Source of the DNA: Bradyrhizobium sp. dw_411
Lineage (GTDB): Bacteria; Pseudomonadota; Alphaproteobacteria; Rhizobiales; Xanthobacteraceae
Direction: 5' to 3'
Length of the DNA: 64,000 bases
Assembly (NCBI RefSeq): GCF_018449695.1
Contig: NZ_JAAVUY010000002.1
Coordinates: 1 to 64,000, forward strand
Under the pieces are notes generated by a model. The model made no database searches. It had not been told where the DNA came from and worked only from the letters and a program-made list of their open reading frames with translations. A program made the position numbers and the translations under genes. Shown piece after piece: positions 33,042-43,054 of the stretch (position 1 is the first letter of the stretch; every line of letters starts with the position of its first letter).

Positions 33042-34316
33042 TCATTCGATGATGGCCTGATACACCAGCGCATTGATCTTTTGGCGATAGTGCCAACGAA
33101 CAGGGCCGGGCGCCGCGGAGAGATACACGACAGCGAGGTCTTCCTTGGGATCAACCCACCAATCGGTGCCGCTGGCGCCGGGCCAGGTGAATTGTCCAAC
33201 CGATCCCATCAGCCGGACCAAGCCGGGCGTCGTGCGCACCGCAAGCCCGAGGCCGAATCCGAAATCGGCGCGGGTCGGATCGGCGTTGCCGACCAGATTC
33301 TTGATATTTGGCCCAAGCTGATCGGACAGCATGTATTCGATGGTCTTGCGACTCAACAGACGCGCCTCGCCGGAGCGGCCGCCGTTCATCAGTAGCATCG
33401 CAAAGCGCAGATAGTCGGAGGCGGTCGAGGCCGCGCAGCCGCCGCCGCATTCGAATTTGAGCGGTTGCGTCAGTTCGGGGCTGCGCGCTTGCGGCCTGCC
33501 GGTGTCGGGATCGATCGGCAACGGTTTGGCGTAGCGCGCGGCCTTGTCCGCGGATATCGAAAATCCCGTATCGGTCATGCCAAGCGGCGCAAACAGATTG
33601 GCCTGCAGATATGTTCCAAGCGATTGCTTGCTGATCTGTTCGATGGTGAGGCCGAGCACATCGAGACCGAAGCCGTAATCCCAGACGGTGGCCGGCTGGT
33701 ACAACAGTGGCAGCGATGACAATTTGTCGATGAAACCAGCGCCATCATAGTCGCGTCCGGCATCGCTGCTGCCGGCCGGGTACATCTTGTGCACCAGCGT
33801 GTTGCCGCGCCCGCCATAGACAAGTCCGGAGGTGTGGCGCATCAGATCCTGGATCGTGATCGGACGATTGGCTGGCACGGTTTCAGCGGTCGGTTCTCCG
33901 CTGGCGTCACGCACGGCAACGCGCATCTGTGCGAATTTCGGGAAATATTTCGCGAGCGGGTCGTTCATCAGGATCTTGCCGCGCTCATACAGCATCAGCG
34001 CGCCGACTGTCGTCATCGGCTTGGTCATCGAGGCGATGTTGAAGATGGTATCGGTGGTCATCGCGACGCCGGCCGCCTTGTCGCGCCAGCCATAGGCATC
34101 GAGCATCACCAGTTTGCCGTGCCGGGCGATCGCGATGACAGCGCCGGGAATGCGTCCGGCGTCAATGTCGGCCTTTAGTGTCTCGCCGATCCGCGCCAGC
34201 CGCTCGCTGGAGAGGCCGACTTCTTCGGGTTTGGCGCGTGGCAACGGCTCGTCGGCGAAGGCAGCTCCGGACGCCAGCAGACACAAGGTGGTCGCGAGAA
34301 TTTTAAGTGCCGGCAT
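33042..34316 (-). CDS. exported serine hydrolase (beta-lactamase class C/ EstB-like)
   Basis: A 424-residue penicillin-binding-protein-like hydrolase. Signal MPALKILATTLCLLASGAAFA. The nucleophile motif is S96-M-T-K99 (NIASMTKPMT), the tyrosine region WDYGFGLDVLG, and the KTG-like end lies in WPGASGTDWWVDP. It is likely an esterase or beta-lactamase-related peptidase in the periplasm rather than a resistance enzyme, since class C enzymes are shorter and lack this DPTRADFGFGLGLAVR pattern. Divergent from the Tat amidohydrolase gene. Confidence 0.9.
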   Translation of the reverse strand: MPALKILATTLCLLASGAAFADEPLPRAKPEEVGLSSERLARIGETLKADIDAGRIPGAVIAIARHGKLVMLDAYGWRDKAAGVAMTTDTIFNIASMTKPMTTVGALMLYERGKILMNDPLAKYFPKFAQMRVAVRDASGEPTAETVPANRPITIQDLMRHTSGLVYGGRGNTLVHKMYPAGSSDAGRDYDGAGFIDKLSSLPLLYQPATVWDYGFGLDVLGLTIEQISKQSLGTYLQANLFAPLGMTDTGFSISADKAARYAKPLPIDPDTGRPQARSPELTQPLKFECGGGCAASTASDYLRFAMLLMNGGRSGEARLLSRKTIEYMLSDQLGPNIKNLVGNADPTRADFGFGLGLAVRTTPGLVRLMGSVGQFTWPGASGTDWWVDPKEDLAVVYLSAAPGPVRWHYRQKINALVYQAIIE

Positions 34317-34500
34317 GGACGTCTCCCGTGCGGGCTCTGCGGCCCTCGATAATCGTGTCGCAAGACTATGGCAGCCAGTCCGCAGAGACCAGCGGCGTTT
34401 GCGCGGTGTCGGTCTGCGGCTTGCGCAAATCCGCTGCCCGGCGCATCATCAAACGATAAAAATAACCTTTTAGAAATAACCCTTGGGGGAGAACGCCAGC

Positions 34501-35787
34501 ATGTCCGCATTGTCACGCCGTCATTTTCTTGCGCTTACGGGCTCAGCGGCTGTCGCGACAGTATCAGGGCGCTCCCCGGCCGATGCGGCGATGGGTCCAA
34601 ATGACAAATTCGATCTGGTGATCAAGGGCGGCGACGTGCTCGATCCCAGCCAGTCGCTGCGCGGCAAGCGCGACATCGGCATCCGCTGGGGCGTGATCGA
34701 GGCGATCGAGCCCGAGATTCCCGCCGCGCGCATCTCCAAGAGCATCGACGCGTCGGGCAAACTGGTCACGCCGGGCCTGATCGATCTGCATTGCCATGTC
34801 TATCCCTACGGCTCGGCGATCGGCATTCCGGCCGACGAACTGGTGCAATTTCAGGGGACCACCACGGTGGTGTCGGCCGGCGATGCCGGCGTCAATAATC
34901 TGGCGGCGCTGCGGCGTTATATCGTCGCGCAGACGCGGGCGCGGATGTACGCGTTTCTTCACATTGCCAACAACGGATTGTCAGCCTTCCCGGTCGCCGA
35001 GCTTTATAATATCGACAATGCGCAGGTCGAAGCTTGCGCGATGGGGCTGGCGGAAAATCAGGACTTCCTGATCGGCGTCAAGGTGCGGATGTCGGAGAAC
35101 GTGATCTACAAGCACGGCCTCGAGCCGCTCAAACGCGGCATCCAGGCCTGCGAGATGTGCGGCTGGCCGGCCAAAATGATGGTGCATATCGGCGGCGTCG
35201 AGACCGGCGCGCTGATGTCCGATATTCTGAATCTGTTGCGGCCCGGCGACGTCCTGACCCACGCTTATTCCGGTGCGCCGAACAATGCCGGTGTCTTCAC
35301 CAACATCGTGCAGGACGGCAAACTGTTGTCGGCCGCGCTGGCGGCCAAGCAGCGCGGCGTGATCTTCGACGTCGGCCATGGCGGCGGCAGTTTCGACTTT
35401 ACCGTGGCCGAGGTCGCGATCCCCGGCGGCTGTACGCCGGACACCATTTCGTCCGACATGCACGTATTTTCCGGCAATACGCCCGGCATGCCGTTCCTGC
35501 CCAATGTGATGGGCAAGTTCATGGCGATGGGTTTCTCGCTGGAGCAGGTGGTGACGATGACCACCACCGCGCCGGCGAAGATCATCAACCGGGCGCCGAA
35601 AATCGGCACGCTGCAGGTCGGCGCGCCCGGCGATGTCGCGATCATGGATCTGGTGGAAGGGCCGGTGTCGTTTGTCGATACCCGCAACAACAAGCGCGAG
35701 GGCAAGGTCTCGTTGAAACCGGTACAGACCGTGATCAACGGCGTGCCGTTCGGACGGCCCTATCAGTCGCCGTTTGCGGTGAGGTAA
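34501..35787 (+). CDS. amidohydrolase/deacetylase family protein, Tat-exported
   Basis: A 428-residue metal-dependent hydrolase. A Tat signal (SRRHFLALTGSAAVATVSG) is followed by FDLVIKGGDVLDPSQSL (composite sheet), the metal motif DLHCHVYPYGSAIGI (H97, H99), KVRMSENV, HIGG, and the metal aspartate end-strand SSDMHVFSG. The C-terminal sheet is LQVGAPGDVAIMDLVEG. This composition is that of the amidohydrolase superfamily group including dihydroorotase and N-acyl-amino acid deacetylases. The start at 34501 (GGGGGAG upstream) is preferred to TTG 34483. Substrate unknown. Confidence 0.9.
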   Translation: MSALSRRHFLALTGSAAVATVSGRSPADAAMGPNDKFDLVIKGGDVLDPSQSLRGKRDIGIRWGVIEAIEPEIPAARISKSIDASGKLVTPGLIDLHCHVYPYGSAIGIPADELVQFQGTTTVVSAGDAGVNNLAALRRYIVAQTRARMYAFLHIANNGLSAFPVAELYNIDNAQVEACAMGLAENQDFLIGVKVRMSENVIYKHGLEPLKRGIQACEMCGWPAKMMVHIGGVETGALMSDILNLLRPGDVLTHAYSGAPNNAGVFTNIVQDGKLLSAALAAKQRGVIFDVGHGGGSFDFTVAEVAIPGGCTPDTISSDMHVFSGNTPGMPFLPNVMGKFMAMGFSLEQVVTMTTTAPAKIINRAPKIGTLQVGAPGDVAIMDLVEGPVSFVDTRNNKREGKVSLKPVQTVINGVPFGRPYQSPFAVR

Positions 35788-35792
35788 GGGAC

Positions 35793-36872
35793 TTACCCCA
35801 ACAGCTTCTGAGCGCCTTCCCATAAATGGCCCACCACTTCGCCCGCAGGCTGGGCGCGGGCGAGCCGGCCCGATTGGCCGGCCCATGCCTGCATGCGATC
35901 GATGTCATTGGCTTTGACGGCCTCGTCGCGCATCGCCTGCGTCAGTCCGCGTTGCACGGGGTAGGGCGCCGGCTTCGGCGCGTCAGACGAACCCGCGGCA
36001 CGCGTATAGGCAGTCGCGATGGTGCGGCCGGGCCGGCCCGAGAACGCGCGCGTCACCATCGTATGTTCCGGCAGGGCCTGTCCGATGGCATCGGACCATG
36101 CCTGAGGCAGTTTGGCCTCGGGGCAGCGGAGAAAACCGCTCCCGATCTGAACGGCGGATGCACCCAACAGCAATGCGGCAGCGACGCCACGCGCGTCGCC
36201 AATGCCCCCGGTCGCGACGACGGGAATATCGACCGCATCGACCACCGCCGGGATCAGCGCAAACAGGCCGACCATATGGGCTTCGGCGGTCGCGGCATCG
36301 AAGGCGCCGCGGTGACCGCCGGCCTCCATGCCCTGTGCGACGACCGCGTCGGCGCCGGCATCCTGCGCGGCCCTGGCTTCGGTCACCGTGGAAATATTGG
36401 CAAACCACTTGATCCCTTTGGCCTTCATCCGGTCGACAAAGGTTTTGGGATAAAGCCCCATCACCGACGAGATGATCGGCGGTGCGGCCTCCAGCATGGC
36501 ATCGCATTGCGCTTCGAAATCCGGCAGTGCTGGATCGCCAGCCTGCGGATGGACCTCCGGCCCCCACTCGCCCAGGAATGTGCGCACGGCGTTTTCGGTT
36601 TCGGCATGGCGGTGCGGCTTGGGATCGGGAATCCACAGATTGAGCGCGAAGGCGCCGTTGCTTTTGGCGCGAACTTCCGCAGCCCACGCTTTGATGGCGG
36701 CCGGCTGCATCAGCAGCGCGCCACAGGCTCCGAGCCCGCCGGCATTGGCGACGGCGATGGACAGCGACGGCGGGCATGCGCCTGCCATCGGCGCGAGCAG
36801 GATCGGCAAGCGAAGCCCATAGGCGTCGGCAAACGTCTGCGCGTGCGTCAGGGCCGGATGGCGGGTCGTCAT
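35793..36872 (-). CDS. nitronate monooxygenase (2-nitropropane dioxygenase-like)
   Basis: A 359-residue FMN-dependent TIM-barrel enzyme. The start ATGA overlaps the stop of the MFS gene, so the long upstream reading is excluded. Motifs are PILLAPMAGACPPSLSIAVANAGGLGACGALLM, IISSVMGLYP, GADAVVAQGMEAGGHRG (the catalytic histidine is in AGGHRG) and PVVATGGIGDARGVAAALLLGASAVQIGSGFLRCPEA (phosphate-binding loop). It oxidises toxic alkyl nitronates or nitro compounds to carbonyl plus nitrite. It is translationally coupled to an exporter-type MFS protein. Confidence 0.93.
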   Translation of the reverse strand: MTTRHPALTHAQTFADAYGLRLPILLAPMAGACPPSLSIAVANAGGLGACGALLMQPAAIKAWAAEVRAKSNGAFALNLWIPDPKPHRHAETENAVRTFLGEWGPEVHPQAGDPALPDFEAQCDAMLEAAPPIISSVMGLYPKTFVDRMKAKGIKWFANISTVTEARAAQDAGADAVVAQGMEAGGHRGAFDAATAEAHMVGLFALIPAVVDAVDIPVVATGGIGDARGVAAALLLGASAVQIGSGFLRCPEAKLPQAWSDAIGQALPEHTMVTRAFSGRPGRTIATAYTRAAGSSDAPKPAPYPVQRGLTQAMRDEAVKANDIDRMQAWAGQSGRLARAQPAGEVVGHLWEGAQKLLG

Positions 36873-38107
36873 GGCGAACACCTGATCGGTTGTATGTCGG
36901 CGATGCGGCCGGCGGGGCTGCATTCGCGGGCCTTGGCTACCACGATTTGGGATTGTGCGAAAATCCGCGACGTCCTGACAGCAAGTACCGCGGCGATCAC
37001 CAGCGCCCCGGCGGCGATCAGCGATGCCACGCGAAAATCGCCAAGATGCTCCGACAGGAATCCGGCCAGCGTTGGTCCCGCCATCTGACCGATCGCGAAA
37101 CTCGCGGTCATGCGGCCAATGGCCTGATGGGAATTGCCGGCGGAGAGTATTGGTGCGGCGATCAGTCCGAGCGCCGTCACGCCGAGGAACGTTCCGCCCA
37201 GCAACAGCGCCGACAGGCAGATGCCGGTGATCGTCATCCATTCGACACTGGCGGCAACGCCGACGGCTTCGATCAGGCAGGCCACCGCAAACGCGTTCAT
37301 GATGCCGATCCGCTTGCCGAGCCAGACCCAGATCGTGACGGAAGGGATCGCGGCTATCCCGACCACCATCCAGGCCCAGGGTTCGAACGCGTGAACGGCA
37401 GGCGTGAGCCGTATGATGGCAATCAGGAACGTCGTCGTGATGACGTAGCCGAAACCGAACAATCCGTAAGCCAGCGTCATCGTGCCGATGCCGGATGGAC
37501 CGTTGCGCGCGGCGCCCGGTTCAGGCGTCGCGGCGACACTGTGCGCGGCCGGAATCAGCGTCGCGGCGACAATCGTCGCCAGTAGCGCAATCGCGCCCGA
37601 ACCGATCCAGAGGTTTCGCCAGCCGATGCCCGATGCCAGCATTGCGGACACTGCGATGGCCGAGATCACGATGCCGAAGCCGACGCCTGCGAAGTGAATG
37701 GCTGACAGCGGTCCCCGCCCGGACAATGCCAGCCGCTCCAGCACCAGCGTGGACGCGCACACGATCACGAAGGCGCTGGCGGCACCGCCGATGAAACGAA
37801 GCACGGCGAACGAAGCGATATCGGACGGCACCGCCATCGCAGCGGTCGAGACCGCGCTGATGGCCAAGGCGGCCAGGAGCCAGAATCGCGGCCGGCGCAC
37901 CGCGAACGGCAGGCCAGCGAGCACCGCGCCGATGAGATATCCCACAAAGTTGGCCGAGGCGATCAGCCCGGCGTTGGATTTGCTCCAACCGAGCGCGCCG
38001 ATCATCGAAGGCAGGATCGGTGTGTAGACAAAGCGGCCGATGCCGAGTGCGGCGGTCATTGCCGCCATTCCGCCGAAGGCCAGCGCTATCGAGCTATCCC
38101 GTTGCAT
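36869..38107 (-). CDS. MFS transporter, YbfB/YjiJ family
   Basis: A 412-residue twelve-helix transporter of the major facilitator superfamily. The N-terminal signature GIGRFVYTPILPSMIGALGWS fits the YbfB/YjiJ family; AGLIASANFVGYLIGAVLAG and RRPRFWLLAAL follow. The ATG at 38107 is favoured over the upstream 38140. The stop overlaps the nitronate monooxygenase start. Likely drug or metabolite export, or uptake of the nitro compound. It lies downstream of a LysR gene in the same direction. Confidence 0.92.
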   Translation of the reverse strand: MQRDSSIALAFGGMAAMTAALGIGRFVYTPILPSMIGALGWSKSNAGLIASANFVGYLIGAVLAGLPFAVRRPRFWLLAALAISAVSTAAMAVPSDIASFAVLRFIGGAASAFVIVCASTLVLERLALSGRGPLSAIHFAGVGFGIVISAIAVSAMLASGIGWRNLWIGSGAIALLATIVAATLIPAAHSVAATPEPGAARNGPSGIGTMTLAYGLFGFGYVITTTFLIAIIRLTPAVHAFEPWAWMVVGIAAIPSVTIWVWLGKRIGIMNAFAVACLIEAVGVAASVEWMTITGICLSALLLGGTFLGVTALGLIAAPILSAGNSHQAIGRMTASFAIGQMAGPTLAGFLSEHLGDFRVASLIAAGALVIAAVLAVRTSRIFAQSQIVVAKARECSPAGRIADIQPIRCSP

Positions 38108-38213
38108 GATGTTCACCGCCGCTATTGTTTGCGGCGACACTAGAGCAAACGGGATTCCGTCGGGTAATGGTTTGATCAGATGGCCGCCATCGCGCCCAAT
38201 GATGGCAGGTGGA

Positions 38214-39098
38214 CTATTCAGCCGCCGCCATCGTCAGGGCCGGCCGGACCAACTCCATGAAGGCGCGTAGCGCGCTCGAGGCAAAGGCTTCGCGATGCCG
38301 GATAAAGACGGTGTCGACTTGTCCCTCGTCGCCCGGCAGCGGATGAACGCGCAGCCGTCCGCGCTCCCACACCGATCCGAGCAATGCGCGCGGCAGCAAG
38401 GTCACGCCGACGCCGGCGCTGACACAGGCGATGATGGATTCGATGGTGCCGAACTCCAGCAGCCGCGTGCCGACAATGCCGCGCCGCGCCAGCATGGTTT
38501 CGAGTTTCTGCCGGTACGAGCAACCGGCTTTCAATACCACGATCTTGAGATCCGGCTTCTTGCTCAAGGATTCGAAGCTCGCAATCGAAGGACCGGTCAG
38601 GATCACCAGTTCTTCCCGGACGAAGGGATCGGTGAGCAGATCCGGATGGTTGACCGGACCGCAGACATAGGCGCCGTCGAGCTGCCGGTCGAGCACCTGC
38701 GCGATCAACTCGGCCGTGGTTCCCGTTCGCAACGACAGATCGACCGCCGGATAGGCCGCGACGTAACGCGCCAGCGCCGGTGACAGATGCAGTGCCGCCG
38801 TCGTATCGAGCGAGCCGATCATAAGCGCCCCGGAAGGCGTCCCCTCGTCGGCGACGGCGCGTTTGGCGTCTTCTAGGAGGCGCGCGGCACGGGCCGCAAA
38901 GGGAAGCAGCCGCTGGCCCGCCGCGGTCAGCGTGACCCCGCGATGGGTTCGCTCAAACAATGCGAATCCGACTTCATCCTCGAGCGACCTGATGCGCGCG
39001 GTGACGTTGGATTGCACGGTGTTGAGCTCATGCGCGGCCTTGCTCATGCTGCCCGTGCTGGCCACGGACTGGAACATTCGAAGGTCGGCAGCGTCCAT
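38214..39098 (-). CDS. LysR-family transcriptional regulator
   Basis: A 294-residue LTTR. The HTH at about 3-60 (MFQSVASTGSMSKAAHELNTVQSNVTARIRSLEDEVGFALFER) is followed by a linker helix and the periplasmic-binding-like effector domain (GSLDTTAALHLSPALARYVAAYPAVDLSLRTG, SIIACVSAGVGVTLLPRALL). It probably activates the downstream MFS/nitronate monooxygenase pair in response to a small molecule. The gene upstream of it, the aminotransferase, is in the same direction, with about 67 bases between them. Confidence 0.93.
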   Translation of the reverse strand: MDAADLRMFQSVASTGSMSKAAHELNTVQSNVTARIRSLEDEVGFALFERTHRGVTLTAAGQRLLPFAARAARLLEDAKRAVADEGTPSGALMIGSLDTTAALHLSPALARYVAAYPAVDLSLRTGTTAELIAQVLDRQLDGAYVCGPVNHPDLLTDPFVREELVILTGPSIASFESLSKKPDLKIVVLKAGCSYRQKLETMLARRGIVGTRLLEFGTIESIIACVSAGVGVTLLPRALLGSVWERGRLRVHPLPGDEGQVDTVFIRHREAFASSALRAFMELVRPALTMAAAE

Positions 39099-39165
39099 CT
39101 CGCGAGTTCCTTAAGGGTGGCGTGATCTTACAGGATTGCCGTAAATCCCGCCATGCCTGCAGCCG

Positions 39166-40407
39166 TCAGGCACGGCCGCGCTTCTCGATATTGGCGCTTC
39201 GTTCCGGCACACCGAATTCCCGGTGGCAGACCTCGGCCAGCAGAGCTATGCCCTCGCGGATTTCTTCATGCGTGGGACTGGCGAAACACAGCCGCAGCCG
39301 GCTGCCGGCATAGGCCTTGTCGACCGACCATTCCGGTCCGGGATTGATGGAGACGCCGGCCGCCAGTGCAGCCTGATAGAGCTTCAGCGTATCGACCTGA
39401 TCGGGCAATTTGACCCACAGGAAGATGCCGCCCTTGGGGTCCTCGAATTCGGCCGAGGTGCCGAATTGCTCGTTGAGCGCTTCCATCAGCGTCTCCAGCT
39501 TGGCGCGCAAGCCCCGCGTCAGTTTCGGCACATGGGTGCTGAAATGCGGCGCGCAATATTCCGCGAGTACCATCTGTTCCAGCGCGCCCGAACCGGCGTC
39601 GGTTTTCAGCGACAGCATCCGCGACATCACGCCCCATCCGGCCACGATGTAGCCGACGCGCAGCGCCGGTGCGATCGATTTTGAAAATGAGCCGATATGG
39701 ATCACGTTGCCGGTTTTGCTCATCGCGTGAATCGCCGGCGGGCGTTGGCCGTCCCAGATCAAATCGGCATAGCAATCATCCTCGAAGATCGGCACGCCAT
39801 ATTGTTCAGCCAGCCTCAGGAGTTCGGTGCGGCGCGCGACCGGCATGATGGTGCCGGTCGGGTTTTGCACGGTCGGAATGGTGTAGATATATTTCGGCGT
39901 GATGCCGCGGCTCTTGAGGTCGGCGAGCGCCTCCGCCAGCGCATCCATCCGCATACCCTCATGATCGAGCGGAATACCGACGATATTGACGCCGAGCCTT
40001 GTCAGTCGGTTGATCGAGCCCTGATAGCTGTCGCGCTCGATGATCACGGTATCGCCGCGGGCCAGCAGCGTGGCGTTGACGAGGTCGAGCGCCTGCAGCG
40101 AACCCGAAACGATCAGGATCTCGTCGGCGGTGCAGGCGATACCGGCGTCGGCTTTCAGTTTCGCAGTGAGGAATTGGCGCAGCGGCAGATACCCCTGCGG
40201 GCCGCTGGCGAGCCCATAGGTCGCCAGTGTCCTGCCTTCGCGCTTGAGCACGGCATTGACCGCGTCGATCAGGCCCTCGAGGGGGACCTGATCCGGATCA
40301 TTGTTGCCGCCAACGAAGCTGTATTTCGCCAGCCCGGTCCATTTCGCCGCAGCCGCGGGCAATCCCGCTGGCAGCAATGGCGCGAAATCAAATACAGCAG
40401 CGGTCAT
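39166..40407 (-). CDS. PLP-dependent aminotransferase, class I/II (2-aminoadipate type)
   Basis: A 413-residue fold-type I aminotransferase close to LysN/2-aminoadipate transaminases. Features are YSFVGGNNDPDQVPLEGLIDAV, ATYGLASGPQGYLPLRQFL, VSGSLQALDLVNATLLARGD, TIPTVQNPTGTIM, IFEDDCYADLIWDG, the Schiff-base lysine in GSFSKSIAPALRVGY and the terminal arginine SRLRLCFASPTHEEI. It transfers amino groups between a 2-amino acid and a 2-ketoacid. No regulatory HTH is fused, so it is not a MocR protein. Confidence 0.93.
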   Translation of the reverse strand: MTAAVFDFAPLLPAGLPAAAAKWTGLAKYSFVGGNNDPDQVPLEGLIDAVNAVLKREGRTLATYGLASGPQGYLPLRQFLTAKLKADAGIACTADEILIVSGSLQALDLVNATLLARGDTVIIERDSYQGSINRLTRLGVNIVGIPLDHEGMRMDALAEALADLKSRGITPKYIYTIPTVQNPTGTIMPVARRTELLRLAEQYGVPIFEDDCYADLIWDGQRPPAIHAMSKTGNVIHIGSFSKSIAPALRVGYIVAGWGVMSRMLSLKTDAGSGALEQMVLAEYCAPHFSTHVPKLTRGLRAKLETLMEALNEQFGTSAEFEDPKGGIFLWVKLPDQVDTLKLYQAALAAGVSINPGPEWSVDKAYAGSRLRLCFASPTHEEIREGIALLAEVCHREFGVPERSANIEKRGRA

Positions 40408-40572
40408 GAACGGCGTCTCCCTTGTTCTTTATTGGTTCCGACCATATGCAAATTGGCATGGTTTGTCGCCATCGCCGCCACGCCGCCGGAGCCGTTCTGC
40501 CCTGCGTAATGAAGCTGGCGCGGGCTTGCTAACCCGGCTAATGCTCGCCCCGCACAATGTGAGACCCCTTGA

Positions 40573-41649
40573 ATGGCCGACCCGATCCAGGAAGTTCTGC
40601 ATGCCTTCGCCAACGGCGAACTCGTCGTCGTGACCGACGATGACGACCGCGAAGGCGAGGGCGATCTGATTGTCGCGGCGTCGCTCTGCACCGCCGACAA
40701 GATGGCATTCATTATTCGTCATACCTCCGGCATCGTCTGCGCCCCGATCACCACCGAAGACGCGCGCCGGCTGCGGCTCGATCCGATGGTGGCGCACAAC
40801 GAATCCAACCACACCACCGCCTTTACGGTCTCGATCGATTACAAGCCCGATGGCGGGACCGGGATTTCGGCCGACGAGCGCGCTTCCTGCTGCCGCGCGC
40901 TGGCCAATCCGAATGTCGGCGCCAATGATTTCGCGCGGCCCGGTCATGTGTTTCCCCTGATTGCGCGCGACGGCGGCGTGCTGCTGCGTTCCGGCCATAC
41001 CGAGGCTGCGGTCGATCTCTGCAAGCTGAGCGGTCTGCCGCCGATCGGCGTGATCAGCGAGTTGATGAACGATGACGGCACCGTCATGAAGGGCGAGCAG
41101 GTGGCGCGGTTCGCCAAGGCGCACAAGCTCAAGCATGTCACCATTGCCGACATGATCGCCTATCGGCAGGGCCGCGAAAAGCTGATCGAGCGGGTCTCGA
41201 CCTTCACCACGGAAAGCCCGATCGGGCCGTTGCAGGGCTACGCCTATCGTTCGCCGTTCGACCCGATCGCGCATGTCGCGTTCGTCTATAATGGTGTTGG
41301 CGATGGCAAGAACGTGCTGACCCGGTTTCACAAGCCCAATATCGTCAGGGATATGTTCACCGGGCCGAAGCGCATGCAGGCCGTGCTCGAACATTTCAAG
41401 AAGGCCGGCAGCGGTGTGCTGGTTTACCTGCGCGACGGCGCCGCCGGCGTTCCCGTGGCGCCCCTGCCGGAGGAGAAATCCGCCGAGGCCGATCGCAACC
41501 GGCAATGGCGCGAAGTCGGCGTCGGCGCGCAGATCCTGCGCGATCTCGGCGTCACCTCGATCCGTCATCTCACCTCGTCGGCGCATGACTACAAGGGATT
41601 GTCCGGCTTCGGCATCGAGATCGTTTCCAACGAAATGTTCGAAGGCTGA
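40573..41649 (+). CDS. ribB: 3,4-dihydroxy-2-butanone-4-phosphate synthase with degenerate GTP cyclohydrolase II domain
   Basis: A 358-residue riboflavin-pathway protein. Residues 1-200 are a full RibB domain: VTDDDDREGEGDLIVAA (metal and acid residues), FIIRHTSGIVCAP, HNESNHTTAFTVSID, GHVFPLIARDGGVLLRSGHTEAAVDL. The C-terminal 155 residues align with RibA, but the zinc-binding cysteines and the GTP motif are absent (RFHKPNIVRDMF occurs where RxHSxCLTGD is expected). It should make 3,4-dihydroxy-2-butanone-4-phosphate; GTP cyclohydrolase II must be encoded elsewhere. This bifunctional-looking but monofunctional form is common in alphaproteobacteria. No FMN riboswitch is apparent upstream. Confidence 0.9.
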   Translation: MADPIQEVLHAFANGELVVVTDDDDREGEGDLIVAASLCTADKMAFIIRHTSGIVCAPITTEDARRLRLDPMVAHNESNHTTAFTVSIDYKPDGGTGISADERASCCRALANPNVGANDFARPGHVFPLIARDGGVLLRSGHTEAAVDLCKLSGLPPIGVISELMNDDGTVMKGEQVARFAKAHKLKHVTIADMIAYRQGREKLIERVSTFTTESPIGPLQGYAYRSPFDPIAHVAFVYNGVGDGKNVLTRFHKPNIVRDMFTGPKRMQAVLEHFKKAGSGVLVYLRDGAAGVPVAPLPEEKSAEADRNRQWREVGVGAQILRDLGVTSIRHLTSSAHDYKGLSGFGIEIVSNEMFEG

Positions 41650-41655
41650 ACATTT

Positions 41656-41737
41656 GTCATTCGGGGGGCGATGCGAAGATGCGAACCCGGAATCTCGAGA
41701 TTCCGGGTTCGATGCTGCGCATCGCCCCGGAATGACG
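41656..41737. repeat. palindromic repeat, family C, copy 2
   Basis: Arms GTCATTCGGGGGGCGATGCG and CGCATCGCCCCGGAATGAC around the centre AACCCGGAATCTCGAGATTC. It lies between ribB and the glutaryl-CoA dehydrogenase gene and could act as a terminator-like hairpin. Confidence 0.85.
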
Positions 41738-41828
41738 GAGAAGCAGGTACCGTCCAATTCAATTGCGCTTCGGCCTTTGGCGCTTTAATTTGGTCCACAA
41801 CCGATAGAATGACGCGAAAGGGATTTTC

Positions 41829-43043
41829 ATGAGCGTTCGCCCTCAGTCCAAGGACAAGCCATCCCCGGTGAATTTCCAGTGGGATGATCCGTTCATGCTC
41901 GACGAGCAACTGACCGAAGACGAGCGCATGATCCGCGACACCGCGCGCGCCTATGCGCAGGACAAGTTGCTGCCGCGCATCACCAAGGCCTATCTCGAGG
42001 AAAAGACCGACCGCGAGATTTTCAACGAGATGGGCGAACTCGGCCTGATCGGCATCACCCTGCCGGAGGAATATGGCTGCGCCAATGCGAGCTACGTCGC
42101 CTATGGCCTCGTGGCACGCGAGATCGAGCGCGTCGATTCCGGTTACCGCTCGATGAATTCGGTGCAGTCGTCGCTGGTGATGCACCCGATCTATGCTTAC
42201 GGCGACGAGAACCAGCGCAAGAAATATCTCCCGAAGCTCGCCACCGGGGAATGGGTTGGCTGTTTCGGCCTGACCGAGCCCGATGCCGGCTCCGATCCCG
42301 GCGGCATGAAGACCCGCGCCGACAAGACCTCCGACGGTTACCGGCTGACCGGCACCAAGATGTGGATTTCCAACGCGCCGATCGCCGACGTTTTCGTGGT
42401 GTGGGCGAAATCGCCGGAGCATAACAACCAGATCCGCGGCTTCATCCTCGAGAAGGGCATGAAGGGCCTGTCGGCTCCGAAAATTGAAGGCAAGCTGTCG
42501 CTACGCGCATCCGTCACCGGCGAAATCGTGATGGACGGCGTGGAAGTTCCGGAAAGCGCATTATTGCCCAACGTGTCGGGCCTGAAGGGGCCGTTCGGCT
42601 GCCTCAACCGCGCCCGCTACGGCATCTCCTGGGGCGCGATGGGCGCGGCGGAAGATTGCATGGCGCGCGCGCGGCAATACACGCTCGACCGCAAGCAGTT
42701 CAATCGCCCGCTGGCGGCGACGCAACTGGTGCAGAAGAAGCTCGCGGACATGCAGACCGATATCGCGCTCGGCCTGCAGGGCTCGCTGCGGGTCGGCCGC
42801 CTGATGGACGAAGGCAAGATGGCGCCCGAGATGATCTCGATCGTCAAGCGCAACAATTGCGGCAAGGCGCTCGACATCGCACGCATGGCGCGCGACATGC
42901 ACGGCGGCAACGGCATCCAGATCGAATATCACGTGATGCGCCATGCCGCGAACCTGGAAACCGTCAACACCTACGAAGGCGCTCACGACGTCCACGCTTT
43001 GATCCTCGGCCGCGCGATCACCGGTATCCAGGCGTTTTCGTAA
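41829..43043 (+). CDS. gcdH: glutaryl-CoA dehydrogenase-like acyl-CoA dehydrogenase
   Basis: A 404-residue acyl-CoA dehydrogenase. FAD and substrate motifs are [40 protein letters not shown], the [22 protein letters not shown] helix and the catalytic base E383 ([14 protein letters not shown]). The N-terminal active-site arginine [16 protein letters not shown] matches the glutaryl-CoA enzyme, which binds the distal carboxylate and decarboxylates to crotonyl-CoA. It belongs to lysine, tryptophan or benzoyl-CoA breakdown and passes electrons to ETF. It begins 91 bases after repeat C and lacks an obvious operon partner. The gene symbol is based on motif similarity. Confidence 0.88.
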   Translation: MSVRPQSKDKPSPVNFQWDDPFMLDEQLTEDERMIRDTARAYAQDKLLPRITKAYLEEKTDREIFNEMGELGLIGITLPEEYGCANASYVAYGLVAREIERVDSGYRSMNSVQSSLVMHPIYAYGDENQRKKYLPKLATGEWVGCFGLTEPDAGSDPGGMKTRADKTSDGYRLTGTKMWISNAPIADVFVVWAKSPEHNNQIRGFILEKGMKGLSAPKIEGKLSLRASVTGEIVMDGVEVPESALLPNVSGLKGPFGCLNRARYGISWGAMGAAEDCMARARQYTLDRKQFNRPLAATQLVQKKLADMQTDIALGLQGSLRVGRLMDEGKMAPEMISIVKRNNCGKALDIARMARDMHGGNGIQIEYHVMRHAANLETVNTYEGAHDVHALILGRAITGIQAFS

Positions 43044-43054
43044 AGTACACTCCG

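Noticed and set aside
35793..37241. Long reading frame of 482 residues on the minus strand
   Set aside because: The N-terminal extension beyond 36872 lies inside the MFS gene in another frame. The conserved nitronate monooxygenase starts at the ATGA overlap.
40408..40572. FMN riboswitch upstream of ribB
   Set aside because: No conserved RFN sequence blocks were recognised; only a G/C-rich stretch.
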